Below, one piece after another: positions 13,401-26,258 of a stretch of 64,000 nucleotides of DNA. The stretch covers positions 45,356,390-45,420,389 of the forward strand of contig NC_030384.2 of NCBI RefSeq assembly GCF_001625215.2, written 5' to 3'. Numbering within the stretch: position 1 is the stretch's first letter; every line of letters starts with the position of its first letter. The notes beneath the pieces were generated by a model. The model was not told the origin of the DNA. It saw nothing but the letters and a program-made list of their open reading frames with translations, and made no database searches. This stretch comes from Daucus carota subsp. sativus. Its lineage: Eukaryota > Streptophyta > Magnoliopsida > Apiales > Apiaceae. Made by a program: the position numbers and the translations under genes.

Positions 13401-16400
13401 GCAATTACCTGAACCGCAAAAATAGATAACTTAATTTCAGTGTTCTTAGCACTAAATTAAATGGGATTGGGTAGGGCTAGATTCTAAATCACGATGAAAC
13501 TATGTTTATAGCAAGCTATAACAATCAATACATAAAGTTACCTAAAATGAAAGCGGTCTGGGCTTGGAAATATATTATGAAAAGCAATGCTATAGTTATC
13601 TACTCATGCAAATAACTACATCAATGAACTATAACTCTGATCTTTGTGAAAATTAATTTATATTTCAAAAAAAAAAAAAAATCTGAATTTTGACTATAAC
13701 AGAATTTGAGAATTTTATGCCAATACATAAACGGCCCAGTCATCTCTCATTTGTACCAAGTATCTGGTAAGTTTAGCTATCGTGCTTGTAAACTGTAAGA
13801 TATTGGCTATAATAAGATACCAGGTAATCAGTTACCATTTATAAGAGAAACTAGCAGCGAGGGCAAGTTTCAAGTATGTATTCCTCCCGTAAACAACTTG
13901 GATTCAAAGAGACAACTACCAAGGAATGTTATCATTACCATAAAAGATGTTGCACGCATTCTTTCTCAGCATGTAGTACAGACTTCGGAAGGAGTCCTCC
14001 CAGGCACTCTGCCGTTTGCTCAAGAAATCCATTTGCCCTGAACAAATAACAGAACTAAGTCATGGAGACAGAGATATGAAATACTTACAAGATAAATTCA
14101 GAAATTAAAAAAATGTATTAACAAAAATACTAGTAATGATCTATAAAATAATACTTTAAGCTGGGCAGATAGCATACCTCCCTCTGTTCCAGCTAAAGCT
14201 AATGCTGATATGACAGCAGGCGGTAGAGAAGACTGCGGATACACCCAGGAATGTACAGATTTTAAACTGGTCATGTGAGTGGTGATATTATTTCCAGTGG
14301 AGAGATTTTGATCACCAACACTGCCAGTTTGAGACTTAATCTGGTTCATTTTACTGAAGGTGCCGCAAGTAATAGATCTATGATACCTAAATTAGAGGCA
14401 GACAAGATGTAATTACTCAATTTGTGAAATATCAAGCATAAAGTGAACAACTGTAAAATAATGATAAAGCACAACAGAACAGTCACAAACAAGAATATAA
14501 ACATCAAAAGACCTAGCAATACCATATAATTATCAAACCTTGTGTTCACACTAAATACTAGTAAAAACTTTCATGAAAGATGACTAGTTTTCCCCTGAGT
14601 CACTGAGTGCCTGATAAAAGACTCAGGTACAGAGGTGTGCTGAACATATCTTGTTGGTACTAAAATTTAAAGTACGACTCTTCAATATAATAATTTTAAG
14701 CAAATACTCCATGAGAGTCCATCTGACTTGGACTGAGGGTTTATAAGAAAGTAAAAGGTTTTGAAATGACAAGAGCATATTTTCATTTTTCAGCACCAAA
14801 CTAATCTTGCACTAGAAGGATTTTGTAACAGTAGGCTTACCTATTCACAGAGGATGATAACACCACCCTCATAGAAGTTTTCAGTGTCACATCAAGAGGT
14901 AACTTTCGGCCAGGAACACAAACTTCAGAGCAGAACTTTTTTGCAGTAAAATCACTAGTCCTTCCAAAAGCATCACCTCTTGAAGCTGAAATTATAGGAG
15001 GCTCCTGAACCAATCCTTTAAAAGCTTTATCCTGTCATTTGAAACAACGATATAAAAACAGAATTTGTGTGTATATCCGATACGGCGAGACATACTTTAT
15101 TTAATTCAAGAAATGCATACTGATAGAAGGAACTATTACCATATCAACAACCGAAAGACCTGGTAACTTTCCACTACCCATTGATATCTCCGTAACACTA
15201 CGAAACGTGTTTTCACTACTTTTTTCGGTATTGGAATGAGCTTCTTTCTGATTAATATCTTTGGCGACTGATCTTGATGCAAGGAGGTCTTGTGGACTGC
15301 AGGACATCAAGGAAGATCACAAAATTAGTAAGGAAATCATTTGGTTCAAAAGAATAAAGCATAAAGCGTAAAACTATACTTTGTTATATGTGGTCGACTC
15401 TCAGCAGTCAAATCTGAAGGAATGTGAGAACTTTTGACATAGTCAACATCCTCGGAAGGTGTGTATTCCTATGATGAAGGTAAACTGAGTTAGTGTCAGT
15501 TTAGTGACAACTGCTTGCAGTAATTCTAGCAATGTATGCTACACAGGGTATGATATATGTTTCTATTGAATATGTAGCTTTATTGGTAATAAGAAAAAAA
15601 GCTTTATTTTATACGGACAATTATGCAAGAAATGTAGACAACATCGACAAAACAGAAAATATATGCAAATACCTTGGATGAGTATCTTACTAAATACTAA
15701 AAAGTAAAATGGAATATGCACACAAGATTACAAAAACATAGATGCGATCTACTAACCTTACTATTTTCTTTTCTAGAATGCATATTAAGCCTAAAGCTGT
15801 TTTTACGGACAGGAAAAACTTCATCTAAGCGAGTATCAATGTATCTGGGATTCTTTGTTGAGGGATCAGATTTTCTTATCCCGCATACCTCATTGCTTTT
15901 CCTATGAGATATCCAGAAACAAACTGTCAATAAAGCATCACTAGGATAATGATATAATATATGGGATAGCTTACCTCAAGGCGCAAACAGATCCTGGAGA
16001 TTCATCTACAAGTTCAATAATATTCTTTCGCTTTAGCTGCTCCCCCTGCCACTCGCCATGAAACAAAAGTTACAAACAATTATCCTCATCACATAAACTG
16101 AGAGCTTTTTGATAGAACATATCTTGGATGCCTATACTGCAACTTGTTAGCGCTAGTACCAAATCTAAACAATTATCCACCAACAATTGTGGATATCAAT
16201 TATTCAAAACAACAGCGTGGTATAAATGCAAATCCTATCGCTTGAGCACACACTGAAGAGCTTTTATAAACATTTGACATAAATGTATACCTTTAACCTT
16301 AATAATTATATATACACAAAACAACTAGCATTTAACAACCACACTAAATTGAGCAAATTGTGAGACAGTCAAATAGGAAGCACCAAACTCTCACAAGCCA

Positions 16401-17208
16401 CGAGATATAAGTATTTACCGCTTCCTATCACATATCATCAGCATTCAAAAGAATTCAAATACCAAAAACCATGCAAACAGATTAAAAACACAGATTAGGG
16501 GATCATGAGATTACAAACGGCACAAAACATGTGCTTCTGCATCATCATCATCATCCACACGGTATAATATTAAATGTTATTGTAAACGAAACACATAAAC
16601 ATTTAATAAATCGATCAACTCCACGAATAGTCACACACGCACTTGTTTATTCAATCTTCGAACAGCGATTTACTCAATTGATTACAGAATTAAATATACG
16701 CAAAACAACTAGCATTTAATGACCACACTAAAATGAGCACAGTTAAATAGGAAGCACCAAAGTGTCACAAGCCACAGGATATAAGTTTTTACTGCCTCCT
16801 ATCACTCATCATCAGCATTCAAGAGAATTCAAACACCAAAAACCACGAAAACAAATTAAAAACATAGGTTAGGGTGTCATAATATCACAAACAAACCATG
16901 TGCTACTGCATCATCATCATCACTAGCATAGTTATCGTAAACGAAACACATAAACATCCAATCCAATCAATCAACTCCACATATAGCCACATCCGCACTT
17001 GTTTATTCAGTCTTCGCACAACGATTTACGCAATTAACAAGAGAATCGATCTTGAAACAGATACGAGTACACGTGATAAACAGAAACTCACTCGCAATTC
17101 AGAAGGCGTCTTTCTCTTAACAGCAGTAGTGGCCTTAGAAACAGCACCGGAACCGACTTTATCGAACTGATGAGAAGGAAGAGGAGCCCTAGCAGCCACT
17201 CTCGCCAT
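10424..17208 (-). CDS. DONSON homologue (protein downstream neighbor of Son)
   Basis: Fourteen coding exons join in frame on the minus strand: 17208-17092, 16045-15975, 15901-15757, 15468-15380, 15296-15140, 15031-14841, 14386-14178, 14037-13939, 13239-13118, 13005-12904, 11994-11885, 11797-11710, 11406-11213 and 10640-10424. The product has 636 residues. It matches the plant DONSON pattern: an N-terminal KRKTPSELRGEQLKRKNI segment, HSWVYPQSSLPPAVISAL at about residue 302, SAWEDSFRSLYYMLRKNACN, then VCTAQFVVMFTSANI. In animals DONSON helps load the CMG helicase at origins and protects stalled forks in the nucleus; the plant protein is presumed to do the same. Intron 1 carries a 384-bp tandem duplication, and intron 13 a Stowaway MITE. 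Family naming is from memory of the motifs, so the name is less certain than the gene model. Confidence 0.85.
10895..11142. mobile_element. Stowaway-like MITE in DONSON intron 13
   Basis: The 248-bp element begins CTCCCTCCAGCTCATATCATATG and ends CATAATATGAGATGGAGGGAG, imperfect inverted repeats more than 15 bp long, flanked by TA at 10893-10894 and 11143-11144. The interior holds two GTCAAA/TTTGAC-type blocks, as do the other Stowaway copies in this window. It lies between the acceptor of exon 14 and the donor of exon 13 and leaves both splice sites intact. Confidence 0.85.
16307..17050. repeat. Tandem duplication in DONSON intron 1
   Basis: Two head-to-tail copies with a 384-base period: the marker caaaacaactagcattta starts at 16317 and again at 16701. 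The copies stay similar over most of their length (shared blocks include catcatcatcatca, gtaaacgaaacacataaaca and cacttgtttattca), with small insertions and deletions. Copy 1 covers about 16307-16690 and copy 2 about 16691-17050. Copy 2 stops roughly 40 bases before the exon 1 donor site at 17091. Confidence 0.85.
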
Positions 17209-17455
17209 TTTATATATAACTATCGGCCGTTAAATTAATAAACAATACGTAGTCTCTATCCTGAAATCACGAATTAAAAACACGAAATCGAAATTAGTAA
17301 CTCGTATTGAAGAAGAACGAAACGAATTATATATAAGTAAAATTGTGTGACCTGATTTTGTTGAAAACTGATGAGACTTAGAGCATTGTTGTGGAACGAA
17401 TCTGGAGACGCCGGAGAGAATAATGACGGATTTGCCCCTGACGAAGGGCAAATCT

Positions 17456-17491
17456 GGGGGAGGGGGTGAGAGCGGGGGTGAGAAAGGGGGG
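17456..17491 (+). other. Putative G-quadruplex motif
   Basis: Four guanine runs of 5, 5, 5 and 6 bases are separated by loops of 1, 7 and 7 bases. This satisfies the usual G-quadruplex rule with runs to spare. The G-rich strand is the template strand for the DONSON gene, about 250-285 bases before its ATG; the transcript would carry the C-rich complement. Confidence 0.75.
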
Positions 17492-17532
17492 CAAAAGCAG
17501 ATGAGAAGTGAAAAGGAAGAGCGGGCCAGTTG

Positions 17533-17608
17533 AGCAATATATATACGATGTATACTAATTGCTGCTGGTTTGAACATTTTGTTTTCCCTCCCTCGGCCAG
17601 CCCACGTG
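17533..17608 (-). promoter_or_regulatory. DONSON core promoter: G-box and TATA-like motif
   Basis: On the minus strand a perfect G-box, CACGTG within GTCACGTGGG, lies at 17603-17608, and a TATATATAT run at about 17533-17543. The order and about 60-base spacing fit a promoter for the gene starting at 17208, and would put transcription start near 17510. The C-rich tract opposite the G-quadruplex motif would then lie in the 5' leader. This is inferred from motifs only. Confidence 0.4.
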
Positions 17609-18712
17609 ACTAGTCTCCGTTGCAATTTTCCATAGGTTTCTAAATTTTACTTTTGCGGTTAAAAATTTTATTTCGTTTTTTCTTTAACTTACTACTGTGC
17701 TAAATTGAAGCAACGTGTATACATTTATGATTTGTTTCTATTTATGTGTAATGGATTGTTATTATATATAATAATATAATAATAATAATAATAATAAATT
17801 GTAAAGTTTGTAGAATTGAGGAAAATTATGAGATAATTTTTATCTCTAGTGACATAAAAGGTCATGCGTTTACCATCTTACACTTACGAAATCGGAATCA
17901 CATAAAAGGAAAATAAAAAAATAAAAAATATCTAATTATGATAATATTTGAGAAAATTGGTTTAACGATATAAAACAGTTAATAATTATGCGCATCAAAT
18001 CGATGAAGCAATAAAGTACATCACGTGTCATTTAGATTTGTTACTTCATTCATTTATACATCTACACGAGTTAATAAATGATTATGCACATCAAATTAAT
18101 GAATTAATAGTCATGCCAGGAATTGAAAACAGAGAGGATATATTTTGGATACCCTAACACTAATCTTTAAAAAATACATTAATATTAATATCTTGAAATA
18201 TGTGGTCATTATTTTAAATTATTTTTAAAAACATGGTAGTGTATAATAATCATTTTGATTATTATTTCGGACTTTGTAAAATATATTTATTTTTTAGAGA
18301 TATACATTATTTAAATTTTATTTAGAAAAATATATTTGTTTTATTCAAGAAATTTAAAAAACGCTATCTTTGTTTTTTTTGTGTAGAATTATGATTTTGT
18401 AACTAGACGTAATTGGATGCAATCAAATCAACCTCTAATACAGTTGAAATTAATTTTAGTTATGCATAAAGAAGTCGGATTGAGCCCCATATGATTACAG
18501 ATCGTATTATTTAGAGATCGTATCTAAAAAATCAAGTCAGTGTTATAGCCAATTTTTTATAGAAAAATCTATATATTTGATAATTTTCTGATAATAAATT
18601 ACAAGAAATCTACGTATTTCTTAAAAAAAAAAAAATCTACCATATTATGCGTTGAAATCGAATGACATAAATATTTTGACCCATTTAAACGAGGATAATG
18701 CAAGATTTCTTA

Positions 18713-18926
18713 GTGTTTGTTTGGTTGCATCCGGGAATTAACTTCCTATGGGAAGTAGTAATTTTCTGGTAATTAAAATATATAGGAAGTGAAAAAAATT
18801 GTTTGGTTGTTATAGTGGAATTTAAAATCATGAAAATTTTCCATGACGAAAGATGGAGTGGGTTAATAACTTCCTACAAATCATGGTATTCATAGAAGTT
18901 GCTCTTCCCTTACTTACCAAACAACT
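18713..18926. mobile_element. Candidate PIF/Harbinger-type MITE
   Basis: A segment starting GTGTTTGTTTGGTTG and ending TACCAAACAACT has imperfect inverted ends and is flanked by TTA on both sides (18710-18712 and 18927-18929), the 3-bp target typical of PIF/Harbinger. The two arms share an aacttcct block. It is non-coding. The ends match only partly, so the family is uncertain. Confidence 0.4.
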
Positions 18927-19024
18927 TTATCTCAAAGATCGAAGCAAAGTCGGGAAAACTGTATTTTTTTTTTAGGGAGTAGCCAAGCTTCAGGTTCACC
19001 GCCGGTACCAAAACAAATCAACGC

Positions 19025-19151
19025 GTTTCCTAAAAATTTAATTACCGCGTTTCACAACTCTTTTTCTAAAAAATAAACGCGTTTTACAACTCAGAACATA
19101 TTTCAAACGAATTAAATAGAAATGATACGTTTCCTAAAAATTTAATTACCG
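19025..19151. repeat. 23-base direct repeat, 104-base spacing
   Basis: The block gtttcctaaaaatttaatta followed by ccg occurs at 19025-19047 and again at 19129-19151, each preceded by acg or gcg. Extra copies of the shorter motif cgcgttt lie between them. The pair sits about 350-480 bases upstream of the CDPK start codon. Confidence 0.7.
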
Positions 19152-19505
19152 TCTTCATGTCACACACACTAAAAATGCAAGTGTGAAATAACAAAAAGAC
19201 GTTCAACATATTAATTTGCATGTCAATTCATATCAACATTCAGATGTTTTCACGTAATTTCGATACCTTCATCTACCCTATACGTTTGCGTTCATAATCC
19301 TGTAAATCGAATGATTTGTTTCGATATTTCGTTTTGATCTGCCATATCCATTTGATCATATGATTTAGGTTTGTCTTGCTGCAATAAGGATTTGAAAGGA
19401 TTGAAATCAGCATTTGTGTAATGCTTCATTGTTGTTTGTACGTGAAAACTTAGGATTTGAATATTAAAACACATATGCCGAGGAGATATATGAGATAAGT
19501 GTTTG

Positions 19506-22366
<2,861 letters not shown>

Positions 22367-22440
22367 GGTTGGTCATTCTTGATACAATCCACAGTATAGG
22401 TGTACAGCGGCTGACCATGAGTCTGTAACTTCAAAATTGA

Positions 22441-22559
22441 CAATGCAAAATGTTGTGAAGATCAGGCTTGTGATAGAATGCAGAACTTCTGTCCCATAGT
22501 GTTGCACAGTATTCTCTGTCAATGTAAAATGTTGTGAAGATCAGGCTTGTGATAGAATG
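22441..22559 (+). repeat. 79-base-period duplication in CDPK 3' UTR
   Basis: A 40-base block starting caatgcaaaatgttgtgaag at 22441 recurs at 22520 with one mismatch early in the block. It lies 75-190 bases after the stop codon, so it should be in the 3' UTR. Confidence 0.8.
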
Positions 22560-23030
22560 TTTGATTCCAGAGAATTTTTCATAGTTTTACTCTATCTGTA
22601 TTTTCTATCTAGATCTGCTATTTTCAGCTTCAGCGACACTGATAAGTTTAATGTGGGATTATTAAGACATGCATTATAGTCAGAGTTTACCAAAATGTTA
22701 AGGCCTATATCGATCTGCAGATTTCTCCAGTGCTTAATTATGATATTTCATTATTTTTGCACTGCATGTAAATATGTAATGGTGTCATAATCGCTTTTCC
22801 AAATAATTTGCATCAAGACTCAAGAGGACCATATAAGTTTGGCATGAACTCTACTCATGACACAATCATACGTCTGCATGATTGATTCCTCTTAGAAGAT
22901 AGCAGACCTATTTGACAGATGCCCGCCCCCTGAGGAACCACGCCTGACATTTGGTCTTCATTCAAGTCATGTGTAGGTTATAGCTGGTTCAAACTTCACT
23001 GACTCAGGTCTTGCTTTCACTTGAAAGGTA

Positions 23031-23240
23031 CTCTCTCCGTCCCTTTTACTTGTGCACTCCGTCAGTTTTTTTTTTTTGCCACATACACTCCGTCAATTTT
23101 AGTTGTGCACTTTTGATTTTAGTGATCAAATTGACTAAAATTTGATTAAATTTTTAATTTTATATATATTATATAATTGAAATAATATTTAAAAATATAG
23201 CTTTCAATTTTTTTAAAATAATAAAAAATTGTCCTAAACA
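23031..23240. mobile_element. Truncated Stowaway-like MITE
   Basis: After a TA (23029-23030) the sequence CTCTCTCCGTCCCTTTTA starts a Stowaway end, followed by a second CTCCGTCA-type copy and a TTTGATTTTAGTGATCAAATTGAC block like those in the other copies here. No matching right end was found, so the right border is a rough guess. Confidence 0.45.
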
Positions 23241-23732
23241 CCAACTAATTCTGTGACATTTTGCCCTTTTGTGGTTGAGAAAACAGGTAAACCCTATTTA
23301 TGTTCTTGAAGAAGATTTGCGCCCAAGTATTTTACTGCATGCATCAACATTTCAGAATGTTCATTTTCATTTGTTCTACATTTCGAGGGCCAATTATCAG
23401 AATAAAATGCACTTCCATTTCCGCAAGCTTGCCATATACCTGCCATAATTTTCGGTTTACTGCCAAATGTCCTGAAGAATTCTTAATCAACTTCAATCTG
23501 AAATGTTCGATATTGGTTTCATACTTAAAATATTAAAAGTTTAAAAATTGATTTGATTGATAAATATAACATTATTTATTATTATAACACAGTGTAATTA
23601 TAACATAGTCTTCGATAAATATATAGAGTACATCTTTCCGTACCACTTACTTTCTACCTTCATAAAATTTTATGTTACAGTAAACTGTATTAACCAAAAT
23701 TTATGTTTTATTAAACCATACTGTATTAACTA

Positions 23733-24052
23733 CTACCTCCGTCCCATTTTATGTGAACGGATTTGACTTTCACGGAGATTAAGAAAAAGATAGTAAATGT
23801 AGTTGAAAAGTGGGTAAAGTGGTGGGACCTATCAATATTTAATAATAGATTTGAGATAGTGGAGAAAAGTAGTGGGTGTAATAGTGTATATTTAATAATA
23901 AGAGAGTATAAAATATTGAGTTAGTGGGTGTAATAGTGAAAAGTATTGTTCAAAAATAGTAAGTATTCTAGGTTCATTCTTTTTGGGACGTCCCAAAAAG
24001 GAAATGAGGTCACATAAAATGGGACGGAGGGAATAAAATGGGACGGAGGGAG
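23733..24052. mobile_element. Stowaway-like MITE with doubled right end
   Basis: The left end CTACCTCCGTCCCATTTTATG matches the inverted right end, which occurs twice in a row: ATAAAATGGGACGGAGGGA and again ATAAAATGGGACGGAGGGAG, finishing at 24052. TA flanks both sides. Long inverted arms continue inward (cattttatgtga / tcacataaaatg). About 320 bp, non-coding. Confidence 0.8.
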
Positions 24053-24569
24053 TACTAATTAATAGTAGTTACTCTGACATGTATTGATGTTGTAAACTAC
24101 GACAAATAAATATGAAATTGTGGCCAATATAATTTGGAATTGAATGAAAGTACTTTTTAGCATTATTTATTTGAATTGAATTATTACAAGTCAGAACTAA
24201 AATACAAATACTCCAGCTGAATTGATTGCTATATCAATTTCAGCTAATGTTCGTACTAGCTAGACTGCAACAGTCCGGTCATATATCAGTAACAGAGGTC
24301 CATCCCTATACAAGTCAATTATTGACAAGTACATTGAATTGGCATGAGACTTACTCTGGGGTTTTCAGTCCCACAACGTTCTTGAATCTTGACATTTCAG
24401 AGATTGTATTTTCAGTTCATGTGGATTCTTGGCTGGAGGAAACGAAGGGGAGGAGAAATTGAATGATTAAAATGTGAAAATCACTGAACACGGTTAATCA
24501 AGCTAAATATATTCGGTATATCACATTTCAACGAATTATTTTGGTAGAGTTTATGCGTAATATAATATT

Positions 24570-24640
24570 ATCTGGTAATCCCTCATCCCAACAGCTCGAG
24601 ATTTTGGTATCAGAGCGCTCAGTCTCAGGGAAGACTCGGG
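24570..24640 (+). mobile_element. Possible LTR-retrotransposon fossil (LTR end and primer-binding site)
   Basis: The motif ttggtatcagagcg at about 24604-24617 matches the tRNA-iMet primer-binding site that follows the left LTR in plant Ty1/copia and Ty3 elements, and the preceding tcatcccaacagctcgag resembles an LTR end. No coding region or second LTR was seen, so at most an old relic is present. Confidence 0.3.
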
Positions 24641-24663
24641 TCGACAAGTATTGGTCACTTAAC

Positions 24664-25105
24664 CAGGGCCGTCTGGGATTTTTTTGAGGCCCTGTGCTGA
24701 CTTTAAAAATGAGGCCCTTCCAAATAATAGAAGAAAATTTTAATATGTCTAAAATAACAAGATATCATAAACAAAATTAGACTACTACAATTGAAAAATT
24801 GTTTGTTTTCTGAGTAGTTAGACTTAAATATGTAGGTAGCCGTGTGAGATTTACTGCTTGTACAGTATACTAGTTTGTGGGGAGAGAGAAGGAATAAGAA
24901 GAGACATGCATGGCTGGGTGTTGGGAGTTGAGAATTGATTAGTGTTTAAATGAAATAATGGTAAAAATTAAAGAGATATTAGTATTATATTATATTTATC
25001 ATGAGTATACTAAAAGATAGAAAGAAGTAGTCATAAATTGGGGGCCCCAAATTTTCATGGGCCCTGTGCTGTTGCACTTGTTGCACTCCCTCAAAACCGG
25101 CCCTG
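24664..25105. mobile_element. hAT-type MITE with 8-bp target duplication
   Basis: The 442-bp element starts CAGGGCCG and ends CGGCCCTG, exact inverted repeats, and is flanked on both sides by cacttaac (24656-24663 and 25106-25113). An 8-bp duplication with CAGGG-type ends is diagnostic of the hAT superfamily. Longer GC-rich subterminal repeats (ggccctgtgctg on both sides, gaggccct/agggcctc types) lie inside. It has no open frame, so it would depend on a transposase from elsewhere. Confidence 0.88.
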
Positions 25106-25906
25106 CACTTAACCATACTTAATGCAATGCATGGAATATGGATTGGTCAGTAAAAGAGTCCCCTAGAAAAATTAAGTGCGTCTTGAACCTTCTATAGGCT
25201 TCTTAGGACACTGTCACATTACCTCTTCGTCTTCGATTACCTCTCTGCTCCGGCACCGGCTCTTCATTCTGTTTTAACCATTTCTGGCTTTCTCACAACT
25301 CTATCCTTCTCGACATTTTTGGCTAAGATAAGTCACTTCCTTTAACTGTCACAAAATGTAGATAGAACGGTTCTCAGTATATAATGAAGAAGCTTTCTGA
25401 ACCACACGTATTGGTTTGTTAAGCTTCAGTAAGGATTGTACTTAAGCTTGTAAACAACAGAATTATGTGATTCATACATAGATAATTACTATAATTGTAA
25501 AGCTGTTACTACCAGCTAGAGTATGAAAAGGATGAAGCAGAAGAAAACAAAGAGTAAGGGCAATGCAGTACGAAGCTGACCCCGAAAAAAGTTTGAAGAT
25601 GTGGACATCGGAAGATATGAGGAAAACCACAAAAACTTCTGGCAGTTGCCTGCAGAACAGGCAACTCCGGAGGATTGTCCGTTGTCATGTCCTCTTCAGA
25701 TAAGTTGGCGGCAATGCAATTACCATCACCTCGGATACAATTGAGAAATCATTAAAGGCGGAACAGTGATCGACTGTTTCAATATCTGTACGTTAGATCC
25801 ATGAATATGATTGATAATAACTATATCCAACTTGCAATATATGCACTGGTGCGTATATCATAGTTCCTGATCAGGGGTCTTTTGGTAACTAAGTTGGCTG
25901 GCTTCT

Positions 25907-26256
25907 TTATATAAGTAAGAAGCCAACCAAGTCTTTCCCTCCAAAGATATTACACATTAATTCTAAATAATCTTGATCAAGCTAGGGCTCGAGGGTTCAC
26001 CCTCTTCGCTGCCCTTTCTAGTAACAGAAGGTGAGATACCATTCATTACGTATAGGCTGTAGCCAAGGCACTCGTGTAAGTAAAAATGTATTATGAGAGA
26101 TTGAATTGAGAGTTATAAACGAACTATATTAACATGCACCTAACCATACACACGTATAGATGTATTTTACATGCAATGACAAACCAGATGAATGTATGCT
26201 GGTACTAACTTCTGTTATATGTGCATTGTATATAATTTTGTAAAACTATTACTTAG
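25907..26256 (+). promoter_or_regulatory. TATA box, leader exon and leader intron of ABC transporter
   Basis: A TTTATATAAG motif at 25907-25915 would set transcription start near 25945. A leader exon would then run to a good donor (cagaag|gtgaga) at 26030/26031, with an acceptor (acttag) at 26255-26256, just two bases before the ATG at 26259. The leader intron is thus about 226 bases. Inferred from motifs. Confidence 0.5.
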
Positions 26257-26258
26257 GA

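Larger units (their letters stand above)
17209..19505. other. Intergenic between divergent DONSON and CDPK genes
   Basis: This is the shared upstream region of the minus-strand DONSON gene and the plus-strand CDPK. The DONSON side has a G-box, a TATA-like motif and a G-run motif, listed separately. The middle is very AT-rich, with an AAT repeat at about 17770-17798, a candidate PIF/Harbinger MITE at 18713-18926, and a 23-base direct repeat at 19025 and 19129. No gene was seen. Confidence 0.5.
22367..26258. other. Intergenic between CDPK and ABC transporter genes
   Basis: The left end is 3' UTR of the CDPK, with a 79-base duplication. Then follow a truncated Stowaway copy (from 23031), a larger Stowaway with a doubled end (23733-24052), a possible LTR-retrotransposon fossil (about 24570-24640) and a hAT MITE (24664-25105). 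The right end, from about 25900, is promoter and leader of the ABC transporter. No gene was seen. Confidence 0.55.

Noticed and set aside
17230-17625. 131-codon minus-strand open frame upstream of DONSON
   Set aside because: It spans the C-rich tract, TATA-like motif and G-box of the promoter. Pro/Ser-rich translation is a base-composition effect.
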